The notes beneath the pieces were generated by a model. That model ran no database searches, was not told the origin of the DNA, and worked only from the letters and a program-made list of their open reading frames with translations. From positions 17,202-81,201 of the forward strand of contig MU104858.1 of NCBI GenBank assembly GCA_014871385.1: 64,000 nucleotides of DNA, read 5' to 3'. Shown here in pieces: positions 11,423-23,419 of this stretch (position 1 is its first letter; every line of letters begins with the position of its first letter). Source of the DNA: Ceratodon purpureus. Lineage: Eukaryota > Streptophyta > Bryopsida > Pseudoditrichales > Ditrichaceae. A program made the position numbers and the translations under genes.

Positions 11423-11432
11423 TTACATTCGT
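11267..11432 (+). mobile_element. small poly(A)-tailed retroposed insertion with target-site duplication
   Basis: The 15-base string AAACTTTACATTCGT occurs at 11267-11281 and again at the end of a ~41-base poly(A) run (CTTTACATTCGT at 11421-11432, its first bases merged with the tail). Between them are about 98 unique bases plus the poly(A). Direct flanking repeats plus a 3' A-tail are the marks of target-primed retroposition. The body is too short to assign; it contains CTGATGA, reminiscent of a C box, but no matching D box is seen. Confidence 0.65.
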
Positions 11433-11725
11433 CGGCAAGTTTGTACCTTTGTCGCAATATGGGCATTGACACGGTACTCCTCAACGGGAGAGACGGGGTT
11501 GGCCAATCATTTTTAAGTGGTTTTCATGTAAACAACGTAGTTTATATTCAAAACTTATGATGTAGCTGTAGAAGGATGGTCTTTGGACCGTGGGCCGTGA
11601 TCGCCGGAGTAGAAGGTCGAATGAGGCGAACGGTCCTAATTCGTACGTTATTTGTGACACACGCACACACATGTTGCGAGAATCAAAGAATTCGGGTTTG
11701 GCCTGAGTTATACCCACCATGTCCC

Positions 11726-11829
11726 CGACAATATCCCGTACGACAATATCCCGTACGACAATATCCCACTACGTTCCCGATGTGCTCCAAATGTGCTCTC
11801 AATGTGTTCCCAATGTGTCGCCAATGTGC
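11726..11829. repeat. two adjoining short tandem repeats (15-bp and 11-bp units)
   Basis: The unit CGACAATATCCCGTA is present about three times (11726-11769) and is followed by about four to five copies of an 11-bp unit of the type ATGTGCTCTCA (11779-11829). Confidence 0.7.
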
Positions 11830-12546
11830 TTTTCTACTCATGAACTTAACTCCCGTGAGTAGACATTTCAGAGGTGTACGTTCGGAGACGAGTTTTCATA
11901 CTCCGACATCGACAACCCACGGCCTTCCATTCATATAGAGATCGTCCCACTACATTCAGGTCATTTACGAACGTGGGACACCCAAAATCCCCGATCTAAC
12001 GAATACGCTGTTCGCGACGTATTTTATCCCCTCTCGGCTGTGTCTTCGAACTCAACGTACCCTTTTCGACGCGCGGGCCTCGTGCGTGAAGTTGACCCAG
12101 GAATTGCTGACCTGCTGATACCAATGATCTTCAACGCTGGACTTTGCAGTCATTTATATCAGCCACTCAAGAGGGGTCGATGGATCCGAGATCTGCAACC
12201 TGCTTGCCGGAAGGTTAAGCCCTCCCATATGCACTCCGATCGGCTGACAGAGGAGTACGACTTCCCATATCACGTTGCCTTGCGCCCTTCTGCACGATGC
12301 TGTGCAGTCGGAGAAAAACTGAGATTGAGGGAGCCTCCATGTGCGTGGACTCCGCACTTAACTGTCGACTAGCTGACCGAAATCTTGGGATCCGGTCGGG
12401 CCTGGATAACTTGACTAGGTATCGGCCCCCCCCCCGGCCTCGATTGACAACACACCAAAGCAAGCGCGGCCTCGCGATATAATTTCTTCGTGGACGCCGC
12501 TACGCGGTGGCGCCCGCAATCGACCGCTGTTGCTACATCCCCGCCC

Positions 12547-14799
12547 TCACGGGAGGGACTTGCGATGTCTTCTGCTGTATGTCTTAACTACGACAGGGGG
12601 TGTTGGTGTCGTCTTCCTCTTCGGCACGGGCTGTGACACCCCTCTTTGCAACATCTCACCTAGGGCATCGACGATGGGCAACATCACATTTCTCGGATTC
12701 AAACGGACCAAACCAATGACTCCCGACAAGTATCTTGGCAGCTGGGAGGAGGCAACATGGGGGCGGAGCATAAATTGTCAAACACTTGGAAGGGATGGTA
12801 TCACTCACGTCCTTTTATGTATCGGAAGACCTTCAGGGTACGGTCTGTAACGACCCGCTGGACATTACTTTTTCCAGAGTAGGACATGCCAGTGATGTCG
12901 TACCCATCAGCTACATGTGAGCAGTGGCGGACCGTGCTCGTGGAAAGGGCCATCGTGGTGCCATCTCTGGGGAAGAAGAAGATGCCATACTCCGGGAGCA
13001 TGAACTGCCCTCCGCTCCTCACATGCCCAGTTCCTTCGCGGTCTGGCAGGGCGGAAGAAGAGTTCATCATCACACACGGGATCCGGTTGATGTGCACAAA
13101 ACATGACTCTTACGGCACGCAAGCGCACGAACCACACAAGCTGTCGCGTAATTTTCACCAACCAAACACGGAATCGAATCACGTACGTACCTTTCACAAA
13201 CCAGAATAGGAAAGCGAACCCCATGTCTTGAACATCCAGATGTGGTTGAGCATAGTAGTTTGAGGTGATGCCCAGGGTTGTCAAACCTTTCCTCCCTGTC
13301 CTACCCGAACACGTTGGCACAACCCCACCGTGGAGCATATTCTCCACCTCTTGCACTTGACTAGCAAAATGTCGGGACATCGCGGGATATAAAACGGTGC
13401 TTACGAGATAATGAACGCAAGCCTCAATGCCATTCCCTAGAACTTATCTCTTTCATGGACTTGGACCGGGCCCCCCTTGAATACCTGCACATGTAACAAT
13501 TCATGGTCAGGTTCGACGTACCGGCAGATGGCAAGGTGAAGTCGATAGAAGTCAGGACACCGCAATCGACACTCCGAGGTCTCGAACCCACCTTCCAAGA
13601 TCATCCGGGTGATGACGTGCTTTCCCAACATCCCCCCGGGTCTCACACGTGACCATGTCACCACCTCTCTTCCGTTTACCCCGTCTCACTGTTCCTCCAT
13701 GGGCGTGGATGCCCCTACCAATTTCCCCCGCCATTTCACAATCTTGAGGGACAATCCCATCGAACAGAATGATCCCCGTGACAATCTCCTTTTCCACCAA
13801 CAGGAGGGAGTCGTGAACTTCGGAAAGCTCCTTCACACCGGCAGAACAATCATAATCCCGCTCTTCCTGTGGCGTGAGTCTCTGTCCGACATCGACATGT
13901 AGAACCTTCCTCACCTTGGAGGGTATGGACACGCCATGCTCCCGGAACTTCTTGATCGTCTTCAAACCGTGCAGGGGCTCTGCATACCGGATGGGTTTGG
14001 AGTTCCTCAGAAACTCGGAGACGTAGAAAGGCATGCACATGTACTCGACACTGTGAGCAAGATCGCCTGTGTTGTTCCTGGCAGCCCCTTCTCCACTAGC
14101 TGCGCCTTGTGCTTTTTCCCGCCGTTGTGATCTTTGAGCTCCTTCAAGGAATGTCCATAGGTGAGACAAACCGTGCACCATTTCCTCTTGTCCACTGTGC
14201 ACCTCGGAAGATCTAAGGAAGCACGATGCCGACGAACACACCGCGAGAGAGAGGATTAGTCTTGACACATACAAGCACCGTGAACCATACGACAGCAAAC
14301 CAAACCATTCCCCTCCAAGACAAAGACTGTGCCGGACTGCAAGAACATTCCCGTGTGCAAAGTGGCCTCGGAAGGTTAGCGAATAGTCCACCTCGCTGTG
14401 GAATATCTCCGCTGGGCCGGCTGAGATGGAGCACCGTGAACTCGTACGCGTCCACGGGAGGAAACATGTCCCAACTTCGGAGTTCCTCCTTATGCTTGAT
14501 AGAAATGTTGTGCCTCTCCAGGAGGTCGCTACTCTGGCACGGAACATTGCATATCCCACAATAGAATTCCCACATCCTGGGAACACTGTGAACTCCACAA
14601 ACACAACCGGACACTGAATATTGCACTCGAGAAAAAAAAAACCCGAAAGGGCTCCTTACAAGCACGACCAATAATATGACACTTGCTTCGTATGATAAAT
14701 ACAGGAGCATACGTGGTGGACAATCATTATATGGTACCTCTGAACTCCTTGTCTTGCCAACGCATCAATCGCTATTTGAACAACGTTCTTGAAATCCAT
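12547..14799 (-). pseudogene. zinc-finger / TET-JBP-like 2OG-Fe(II) dioxygenase, pseudogene copy
   Basis: The same six-exon structure as the intact gene at 54738-52381 is visible: 14799-14738, 14585-14392, 14212-13592, 13484-13191, 13108-12809 and 12733-12547, with GT-AG borders at equivalent places. Exons 1, 2 and 5 have exactly the same length as in the intact copy. Exon 3 is two bases longer, because of two single-base insertions near 14070 (after the second zinc finger), and exon 4 is one base longer with a resulting TGA stop; exon 6 does not stay in frame. The zinc fingers (CGIC...H, CTVC...H) and the dioxygenase core (PHLDVQDMGFAF; RHCSHVADGYD) remain readable. So it is a recent duplicate that has decayed, unless the indels are assembly errors. 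Confidence 0.8.
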
Positions 14800-14883
14800 G
14801 GCCCAACTGGTCGCAACCTGCGACATAAACACATATCGCTTGGTAAGGATACGTTCACTGAATCCAACACTCGGCAACGTATT

Positions 14884-15430
14884 CGATGTGCACGAGGCCA
14901 TCTCCCCATCCACGCCGAATGTCCATCACTCGGTGCCACCCGTTTCACCGTGGGGGCCTTCGTACGTCACGGACACGACCACACTTGATGTGGACGGGCT
15001 ATGAAGTGCAGCGAGGGACCCCCCCAGGAACGCCTACCATGTCCAACAGGCGCACGGTGTTCCGAAGGGGAGGACCGCGGTCACCGTGAGATCAACTCCG
15101 TCATCCCGACATCCTCCCCAGACGAACGTGACTCTTCGTACGGTTGCCAAAATACAATAACAAGTGTCATGGGGTATGGGCTAACCTACCTATTACGGAT
15201 CACGGAACCGGTGTATCCCAAGCGCCCAGGTGCAGATACCATCCAACAACTATCAACGTCGCGGATATGGAAGAAGCCCGATTTTATCCATGGGACGGGT
15301 CCAGGGGTCGATGTGGACGACCCACGAACTGTACCGAGGAACCCCGAGGAATAACAAGTAGGTCCACCTCATCCACGGTGTTTCGATTCGAAGGGGTCCA
15401 CGGTCACCACGAGATCAACTTCGTCGGTGT
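14884..15430. repeat. diverged units of the 381-bp satellite upstream of the pseudogene
   Basis: Sequence from CACGAGGCCATCTCCCC through GTCCATCACTCGGTGCCACC (14921), ATGAAGTGCAGCGAGGGACC (15001) and GAGATCAACTCCGTCATCCC aligns along its length with the unit of the array at 54.85-57.85 kb. A second partial unit follows (GAACTGTACCGAGGAACCCC, 15326), 323 bp on. It has the same position relative to exon 1 as the array has next to the intact gene. Confidence 0.75.
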
Positions 15431-15739
15431 AACACCCTAAACCTCAAATAAACGTGGCTGTCGTGTGTTTGCCAGATACGAGACCGAATGTCAGAGAGTA
15501 TCCGTTCAGAGTACCAATTAGTCCATGTCGGAACCACACATGAATATCGAATGCTACTCGGGGCCAACGATGGGTACGAGGGTGGAGGATGGCTAACCTC
15601 AGCGCGGGATTTGATGTGGGACTGTTTCGCTTGACCTGGTTTGATCCACTTCCCTGCCACCGGAAACCCAGCCTAACACCCCGCGGAATCCCCCTATATT
15701 GGCGCATATCTGTGTGATCTACCCCAGGGTCAGCAAAGT

Positions 15740-16460
15740 ACGAACGTAAACTGCTCCAAGCCAATTATTATTCATTAATTATTAAGGAGGTTTGGAAAGA
15801 AATTATCGTGGGACACATCTTCCAAGGCGAGGGAGGAAGATGGGAACACGAGCACTCTCCCTTTCTTGTGATAAGGTGACCGAAGATGGCAACGAATTAT
15901 CTTCGCGGCATTCTTTCCGTGGACAGGCTAGGAACATGGAGGCGGGACCAGAAGAAACGGAGGCCGCGCCCGCTCCTCGCTGCTGCAGGCGGAATGCATC
16001 AATTGCAGTAGATCGTGCGCGAGAGGAGGACGAACTTATAACATCTCCCTTCCTGCGCCCCGGGGGGAGGGGGAACCGCAAGCGCTCTCTTTGCCTAGCG
16101 AGCTCGCTATCCCGACCTTCGTGAGCATCGCCTCGCTCGATGAACACATGATCTGCAGTGATCTGAATCACCAGACGCTGTCCGGACCGAACGTTGATCG
16201 GTTTCTATATTTTATTTTTCCTTTTTCTTTGTGAGTTGGTATACGGCGAGGCCCTGCAGAGCACACGGCACTTGCAAGTCTTCGATGCAGTTGAACCACC
16301 CGGGAAGGGGTTCTAGCAGACGTCCGTTGAATGCATTCCTACGAAAATCCCGGGAAATCGTGATGGATTTCAACGTCGGTCGTGAAAGTGGAGTGCGAAT
16401 ACGGAGCTCGTGCCTCTTCCACTGCATCCAATACGAGAGGGAAACCCCCCGCACTTCCAA
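15740..16460 (-). other. unrecognised minus-strand exon-like sequence
   Basis: Two frames look protein-like: one at 16460-16212 (FNGRLLEPLPGWFNCIEDLQ, VPCALQGLAVYQL, stop) and one at 16171-15803 rich in Arg/Ser. No domain or reliable splice pair was established. They may be the 3' end of a gene whose other pieces lie between 16.3 and 18.6 kb. Confidence 0.25.
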
Positions 16461-16740
16461 CTTCGAATCTCACGAACACGGTTCTCGACCTGAATGCGTT
16501 GTCCGCGACACGGAAACGGGGCGGACACGAGGTGATTACCCGCTCGTAGATAAACAGTCCGAACCCAACACGCGGGTGAAAGACATCTCCAGGGATCATG
16601 TTACATCGTTCGAACGGGAGAACTCCCGTAACGCTCGTCCATTTACCGATAGGCAGACCGCCAACCCCCGAACGGATTTGAGACTGCGGTGAGCATGCGA
16701 ATCTCCCAACCCTAATCACGATAACATTGAGCATCGCAAA
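16339..16740 (-). other. unrecognised minus-strand frame with beta-rich pattern
   Basis: The frame reads LPIGKWTSVTGVLPFERCNM, IPGDVFHPRVGFGLFIYERV, then FRVADNAFRSRTVFVRFEVG. A strand-turn-strand pattern with a PGD turn is compatible with a beta-helix fold, but no metal-binding HxD/HxE...H set is present. Listed because it appears coding and sits between two dioxygenase-related loci; the function is unknown. Confidence 0.25.
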
Positions 16741-17639
16741 TGTGGTCCGTCCCCGAACACGACGAGTCCAATGAGATGTCCATGCGAAATCCAGAAACAC
16801 GGCAAATAACTGTATGCCCGGGTTTCCTCATCGGGAGGATCCACGGGAACCACGTACGTCGACCCTTCTGAATGGAATGACTGCGATTGCCAAAACTACA
16901 AGTTCATTCGTATTCGGGATCTCACGGAATGATCCTATGGCTTCACGTTTGCATTTCCCCGTGACTTCGGAGCGAGTTGCTTAAACATCCCCGCATTGTC
17001 GACCGGCAATGCCACACCGTGCCCCAGTCAACCATCCATGAATGTGCGATGCAAGCCCCATCATCAGAATCCGTTGCCCACGTGCAAGGCAAGTACTTAT
17101 GGGAAGACTTCTTATCGTAATCCCATGGAAGCGTAGACTCCCGAAGGACAAGCAAGAGATGGAATTCTACGAGCCCCGAACCCGACTGACTGAATCGTAC
17201 AACACCGGATCGTGAGATATTCCTCTCGACTGACGCTTAGATTCGTTGTACCGCTCAGAATGTACAGTGATAAAGGGGAACCGACGTATCTGAGTGGGTG
17301 TGGATATAAAAATGGGCCCTCGACGGATGCTCTCGAGCCTCTTGCAGCGTTGACTGCACCTGCCGCCAATATTCCTAGATCCACCACGCCAGGAAATACA
17401 TCACGCAACCTGAATCAGGAATCGCGCATTTCCACAGTAAGGGGTGGAGCAATACACCCATCTCTACGAACAATGATCGAACTCGTGCCGGCATCCTGAG
17501 AACTGCACCTTCGATCCTTCCAGACCAATATCAACCCTAACATGGGACGTGGTGTAGAGACGAGGTAGGTTTCCTGGCATACCAACCTTGGTCGGCAACG
17601 CAGGCCTGGCCCCGCCAAATCCGAGATGGGAGCCTTGAT

Positions 17640-17990
17640 CAACCTACACATGAGATGTAGATGCCCTTCAAGTCGTATCCTCCGACGAGGTTCGTGCTCA
17701 TCCTTTTAGGGTGGCGTTGCGTTTGTTGTAACATGGTCAGGCACGGCGGGGCATGTGCCCCCCGTATTCTGTGTAGGTCACATACAAGAACATTGCTATC
17801 ATTCCTCGCGTGTTCCCCTCGGCGATGCCCAACACAACATCCCTGCGAAGGAATTCGACCGCTGGCCACCCTTCACCTCGTACAGATCATTACACAAAAA
17901 CTCGACACTGTCCGAGACACTCAAGGATAACACCCCGTACTGCCTGGTACTCAATGGAATGTGAACCCTACGAAAGGAAGCCCATGGCAC
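17640..17990 (-). other. possible remnant of a third dioxygenase-like gene
   Basis: Two overlapping minus-strand frames are protein-like: 17990-17799 (STRQYGVLSLSVSDSVEFLC) and 17869-17640 (SNVLVCDLHRIRGAHAP ... RHPKRMSTNLVGGYDLKG). The second resembles the distal part of the TET/JBP-like core at 52.8 and 12.9 kb: an RH pair followed by (V/A)GGYDLKGIYIS here against ADGYDIIGMSYSG there, and a V-L-V-C-D-L-H turn. The proximal HxD motif was not found, so this is only a tentative remnant. Confidence 0.25.
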
Positions 17991-18177
17991 TGTCCATTTC
18001 CCCGCCCCCGACGACGTCGCCCGCGTCTCCCGGATTCCGGATTCCCTAAACGTATATCCTCGTCAATGTGTGTGGAGAATTCATCGTTTTTGCCCATTAT
18101 TACTCATCACTCCACTGACATCCCTCGGCCCACCATCGAAATGTGAATCCGTAAGAACGGTGAACATGTTCCAAGTG

Positions 18178-18561
18178 CTATTCCGTCAGGGTTCGCTCCT
18201 CGCGTTCCATCTCCTGGGTTGGAAGAAGTAGAAGACACTCGCAAAAATATTCGATCCCGTGCACTGTGAAACTAGGTTTACATCGACAAGCAAGCCATTT
18301 CTGTCTCATCCGATCTTGCAGTGTTAGTGCGCTGCCCCGGACAGTTCCTATTCTACACGTGCACCTCGGTGCCCTAAGCCACTCTAACCTTCGACAGGAA
18401 AGACACTCACAGGGAGGATGGCACGCATGGAGTGGACCGCGCACACCTACTTCGTACTCCAGGATTGCGGACTCTAACCAAGAAGGTTCCCCGCCGAACC
18501 GGTCCCGTCTGCTGAAATTAGTTCCGAACCCCGGCCGAGTCACTGGCTGGTCTGACGCCAT
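18178..18561 (-). other. hypothetical 5' exon(s), minus strand
   Basis: ATG at 18561 opens 37 codons (MASDQPVTRPGFGTNFSRRD ...) that run to a donor-like GAAG|GTAGGT near 18449. A further frame from an acceptor-like TGCAAG near 18316 reads RMRQKWLACRCKPSFTVHGI then EYFCECLLLLPTQEME and stops at 18178. Cys pairs suggest a degenerate metal site, but the spacing is C-x-C, not a classical finger. Function unknown. Confidence 0.25.
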
Positions 18562-19207
18562 GGAGAAAGGAAGGTGATAGGCGACTTACAAATAAGCTCT
18601 CTCTCAGACTTCAGTTGCGGCCCGAGGGGGTAGTGGGTTAGGGCTTTGGGATATTACTGGCCACACCCCTTAAAATTCTGAAACTAATTCATTATCATGT
18701 CCGAAAATTATGATTCCACCTCCTGTCTTCTTTAAATCTTGAGTTTTATCACTGAAAGATAGATACAAAATACAACTACATGCCTAATATTGTTGAGTCC
18801 TTGTTGTGGCGGTCATAGGCCGGTTTACCACATAGGTGAGGAGTGGAAATGGGGGCCCCCGCTTGCATGCTTCAGAGGGTGGGGGGGGGGGAAGGAGGTG
18901 GGATTTGGATGCCCTCTGGATGAATGTTGGTTTTCTCCTGCGGCGCATTGGAGAGTGGGGTGTGGCCTTTGCTCAGAGGTGAGCGGGCACATATATTTCC
19001 TTTCTAGTAGGTTTGGGGAGCCCCGCATATTACCTTCCGGGTACCGAGCTGTAGTGTTAGTGACGAAAGTTTGACGTCAAGCCACGTCCTTGGAAATCAC
19101 TCGCTTCCCTTTTAAAGGGGGTTTGCATGTTATACTGTGAATATGTCAATTAGATGATTTAATGATGTGTTCCGTTGTTACATATTCCGAAATGAACCTA
19201 GGGAAAG

Positions 19208-20093
19208 TTAACCCCTAAGGGCCCATTGTCCTGGAATGGGCTTTTTCAAAATTTGGGCAGGTTCATAGAATTCCGATAGAATTCCTAAATTGTTGAAAAA
19301 AATAATTAAGGTAGGCATTTTGAAGAGGTTTCTGCAGAATTATTTTTTTAATATTTTCTTAACAGACTGTGAAAAAAAAGTTACGGGGTTTTGAGTGTCA
19401 AAAGCTGCATTCAGCCAAACTTTGGGCAAGCTTACAGCCACTATCAATGCAGCAAATTGTGCCCAAGACTGCCCAAAACTGCCCAAACTTGCCAACATCT
19501 GCCCAAATCTGCCTAGAGATGAAACTTTGAAATTCCACCAAAAATTGAGATTATGATATTATTCAAAATTAAAAATTTCTATGTATAGAGAAGGCAGTAG
19601 AGCATGTTCCCACCGTTCCGATTTTCAATCCAAGTTTTTTTCATATGCCATTTTTATTGTCAAAAAACGGCCTCTGTTTGTAAATTTCAGCATACCCCCT
19701 AGCGGAAATTGATTTTTTTGGCAACCTTCCACAACTTCGTTGAATATGTCTTTCATTGACACAAGTAGCTAACTCAGTCTTCTTTGACGTGCATCAAAAC
19801 CCCCAAAATCCATAATGCAAAAAAATGGTTAATTTGGGCCTTCAAAACTCTGCTGATCCCTTCTTGCGCAGGGAAAAAAACTTGTTTTTTCAACTTTGAA
19901 CGTTACGATCTTGCGATTGGTGAGGAATGAGTGTGTAAGATTTGGTGGACATGTTGGCATAGAAGTTAGCTACAAGATCTTACGGTTAGATGTACTAATT
20001 AAGACCCCAAGTTTGCAAAATCCACCTTGCTTTGAAGAGGGGCTGTTTTCAGGCAATTTTGATGAAAAACGCCCTTGGGCGTTTAGGGGTTAA
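19208..20093. mobile_element. piggyBac-like MITE, copy 1
   Basis: The element 19212-20089 is flanked on both sides by TTAA (19208-19211, 20090-20093). It starts CCCCTAAGGGCCCA and ends TGGGCGTTTAGGGG, giving terminal inverted repeats with about 12 of 14 positions matching. TTAA duplication next to CCCT-type ends is the signature of the piggyBac superfamily. It has no transposase frame. The interior holds a short tandem stretch of the type CTGCCCAAA at about 19463-19515. A second copy lies at 62418-63296 with the same internal order. Confidence 0.85.
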
Positions 20094-20239
20094 GTATTAT
20101 ACCTGTTATTTTTCATGGTTCGAAAACTAATTTCGATCATCGGTCCGATCGAGTGCTCATCTACCACGAAATGATTTTCTAGAGATTGGTTTTTTCCATC
20201 ATAATTCTTTCAATTCGATGGTTATGAGTTTCATTAATT

Positions 20240-20440
20240 TTTAGTATTATGTGGATGATACACCACGGGCTATAAAATCCAAAATACAATGGCATCAACC
20301 CCATGTACCCCGCTCCCGTCAGTTTTGAGTGCACCCTAAACCTAGGGCATGGGGTCACACCGGACCCGCTTCCCTTATTCGAAACCCGTCTCGCTCAGCT
20401 CGATGGGTTTGAGAAGCCTAATATTGCCTAGATATTCTTA
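20240..20440 (+). repeat. dispersed hairpin repeat, copy B
   Basis: Shares GGCTATAAAATCCAAAAT, CATCAACCCC, GTACCCCGCTCC, GGCATGGGGTC...GGACCCGC and a final CGAAACCC...GGGTTTGAG with the other copies, followed by AGCCTAATATTGC, also present in copy E as GCCTGATATTGC. It is more diverged than A, C or E. Confidence 0.65.
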
Positions 20441-20483
20441 TGGAACATATACAATTTCTTTAAAAAAACTTAATTACATTCAT

Positions 20484-20882
20484 TCATTTTCTTGATTTTC
20501 CCATTTGACGAGCAATTACATCAGAGAGTTTGGAACTGTGAATTTTCCTAAACCCTAGCATGAATGTTCGTTTCCATCGCCTTCCCCCTCCATGTGTGTG
20601 GGAAATGATTGAGAAGAAATAAGCGAACTCACAATCTTCGTCATCCTCGATCCAGTGTCCGCAATCGCCCTGGCTCGCAGCACTGGCCACATCGTCACTC
20701 TCTTGCTGAACTCTGCAACGTTGGCGCTGCATACACCGGGCGGCAGCCGGCCTGAGGGTCTCATGACCTGGGTTGGCGGAGTAGCGAGAACTTCTCCGCA
20801 TTGCCACGGTCCCATTTGCAACACAATTACGCTGATTCTGAACCAGACCAAGCCGATCATTAGAAAATTCCGTTGCTGACAA
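20484..20882 (-). other. hypothetical minus-strand frame
   Basis: A 132-codon frame with hydrophilic, Arg/Ser-rich sequence and an acidic stretch (HWIEDDEDCEF). No recognised domain and no convincing splice partner. It could be an exon of the same gene as the membrane segment at 21.8-22.0 kb, but this is not shown. Confidence 0.2.
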
Positions 20883-21189
20883 TCATTAAATATCATGCAT
20901 TTGATTGCAATCGAAGAACTGGTAACTCATCAGAAATACAATTGGTAGAGTTGAAAGTGAACATGGCCAAGTTGTGCTACGAATTCCCAGTGTAACTCAA
21001 TGAAGCCAGCTTCTCTTAGAAAAGATCACGGAGGATCAGCGGATGCAAAAGCTTCGAACACCCCATGTTCCATTCCTCAATCACCTCACTAATTTCTCAT
21101 AATCAACAATTCAAGATTTAAGTTCCAAATGCTCACAAAAGTTCATAATTAATTGAAGTACAATAAGCTTCTTGTGCTGCCGGTTGCAC

Positions 21190-21291
21190 TTCATTGCTCA
21201 AATAAATCTCTTGCAAACCACGAAGTCACAGGTTCAATCCACGAATTCAAAAAATAAAATAAAAAATAAAAGATAAAAAATAAAAAATAAA
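21190..21291 (+). mobile_element. possible tRNA-derived SINE fragment
   Basis: TTGCTCAAATAAATC (A-box-like) is followed 25 bases later by GGTTCAATCC, a good B-box/T-arm match, and then by an A/T-rich tail made of AAAATAA-type units (21247-21291). This order fits the 3' part of a tRNA-derived SINE. No target-site duplication was identified and the tRNA fold is degenerate. Confidence 0.4.
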
Positions 21292-21794
21292 ATCGAGCAG
21301 AGCTCCACCCCCGACGATACCAAAGAAATAACATGCAGCCGAGTACGTATTCAATACTTGATGAGATGCTGTTTGATTGGTACATCGAAGGCTCAATGAA
21401 CGAGCAAATCTTCACTAACCGAATGATCTCACTCACCACTACCGACTGAACACTAAACCACGACAACGACCACCGTCAAGACAGCTTGTTTTCCTGTATG
21501 GTAATACTGGCTCCTTTGCAGATTTATGTTTCCATTCGAGGCCCCTATAGTTGCCCTATACATTGAATAATTGTTGATGCATCAAAACATTCGCTTCAAA
21601 TGAAGCATGCGCAGGTATAGGGGCCTCATAATCCTTACTGGTTTAATGTCGTACACAGGTTGCACACGATGGTAAGCACCCGGATGAACCCTTGCGAAGA
21701 AACTATCTACTTGCTGAATGCGGCTCTCCTTTCCAACTATCTTCAGAATGGCCCTGACTAGTGCTGTGTACTGCTGTGTACTGCCTGTGCTCTA

Positions 21795-21986
21795 TCACGC
21801 ATATGCACCGATGCGGTGATATGCCTTAAATAAGACGTAGTATACCACGAAGGAAACCCAGCACACTGCAAGAAGAATGGCCCATATCTTGGAGTTGTTC
21901 GGCTGTTCCACATCCACAACCTCACGTGAGTATGCAATTAATGAGACGTCACCGACCACATCATACATCCAGATTGATTCAGGCAC
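21795..21986 (-). CDS. membrane-protein exon, possibly OSCA/CSC1-like (DUF221)
   Basis: The 63-codon frame reads YDVVGDVSLIAYSREVVD, then VEQPNNSKIWAILLAVCWVS, FVVYYVLFKAYHRIGAY and stops. It contains one clear transmembrane segment ending in an aromatic/basic boundary. The order (short extracellular loop with I-x-x-I/V, NNSKIWA, membrane helix, Y-x-L-F/W-K-x-Y) resembles the N-terminal helix preceding the first cytosolic loop of OSCA/CSC1 calcium-permeable channels. The rest of such a protein (about 700 residues) is not found nearby, so at most this is an isolated exon or fragment. The family call is tentative. Confidence 0.3.
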   Translation of the reverse strand: MPESIWMYDVVGDVSLIAYSREVVDVEQPNNSKIWAILLAVCWVSFVVYYVLFKAYHRIGAYA

Positions 21987-22805
21987 ACCGCATTAGGTTT
22001 ATTTCTCTTTCCAGCAAGCTGATCACAGCTTTGTTCAAGCAAACATAGACTTCACGGCAATGCAAACAAAAAGAAAACTAAAGCTATTGATGGGCAGACC
22101 TCGACATTCCCCATGCCCAAGATATCAAAATTGGAGTACGTGAAATTAGGGCCCATCCGGCTTTGCGGCTGGTTGTAGTCGCTAGTCACTCAGAGGGGAA
22201 TCGAGACATGCGTGCCAAACAACGCCAACAGCACGACAGTCTCCAAAGCTGCAACACAGAACAACCACCGTTGTAACAGTACGATTTATTATTATAACGG
22301 AAGCTACGGAACCGCGACAAGACCTTTAACGATTAGCACAGATGCAATACGAGGAACAAAACCTGATAACTACTCGTCAATGAAGTCGTATCCTATGACC
22401 TGTGGTGCATCAACGTTTTTACAAATCTTTTAAGTCCAGGGACGTACCTGCTGTGAACAAGTGCATGTAGACAGTTGCATCTTAACCAACGACAATGTCA
22501 TCCTCCGATGCCTTGAAAGACTCCAGGACACAGGAGAACATCCCCCCATATTCGAGCAGATGAATGGATCTTGTGTAGCCACATCTGGTAACATTGTATC
22601 CCTGGAGCTGTGTGAAGCGTAACGCATCACAAAACAGCAGGATCACCCGTACTCGACGAGAGCTTGTAACTGTCACTGCTTTTGATAGACTGCTTTCGCT
22701 AGGCGATTGCAATCGCCAGATGTACCATACCTCACCTTGAACATTTCCTCGCCGCGGAAGTAATACACCCAGTGATTGATTACGAAATATCCATTGAAGA
22801 GCATA

Positions 22806-23200
22806 TCACCAAACCCTAACTAGCCCAATACTCCCAAAAACTCGCATATCGAGCAAAACATCCACATTCTCCTCGCTTGCACTGATGGCGACCTCCTCGA
22901 GCTTCACGATGGGCGCAATCTCGTTGCAGATGTTCTCTAAGATAGCTAGGAGCTGAACCCCGAAAGCTAACGACTTTGAACATGGCCTACAGCTGGACGG
23001 AACCAAACCTAACCTCTGAACCTGAGCCAAAGGGTTAGTGCTAACGCAAGCCATCGCAGAGCCCGCAAAGCGCGTAAACGTCGTCCGAACCTCCGCACCG
23101 TAAACCCCATTCGAAACCACCCCACCAATCAACACCAACAACTCCCCCTTTCGCTTCTACCCTAACCAGGTGGCCACCACCCCCTCCACCGCCTTCCCCT
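22806..23200 (-). other. hypothetical minus-strand exon
   Basis: From about 23160 to 22806 the frame reads LVLIGGVVSNGVYGAEVRTT ... LLAILENICNEIAPIVKLEE, VAISASEENVDVLLDMRVFG. The composition is GC-rich upstream (23.1-23.3 kb) and clearly protein-like, with an amphipathic helical stretch. I do not recognise it. Confidence 0.3.
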
Positions 23201-23419
23201 TCCGGTTGCGCGAATCCTACTGCGCCTCGTTGCGCGTCTCGATGATCGTAGTATATACCACCCCTACAACCCCCACGACGACGACGGAGCAGGCAACGGC
23301 CCGCAGAAGCTCCCGCAACGACACCCCGCATGCATGGTGCGCATTCGACTTGCTGTTTATTTTTCATAATTGGTAGATTCGTATTTAGACATATGGGAAA
23401 CACATCTACCGGTCACTGA

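Noticed and set aside
12120..12160. TGATACCAATG near 12117, resembling the complement of an initiator-tRNA primer-binding site of an LTR retrotransposon
   Set aside because: Only about nine bases fit, and no LTRs, polypurine tract, gag or reverse transcriptase were found on either side.
18790..19074. 94-codon plus-strand frame with Trp/Gly/Cys-rich sequence
   Set aside because: No motif, no splice context, and composition driven by a G-rich stretch.
21230..21241. A functional tRNA gene at the GGTTCAATCC match
   Set aside because: Acceptor and D stems do not pair and the sequence runs into an A/T-rich tail; a SINE fragment fits better.
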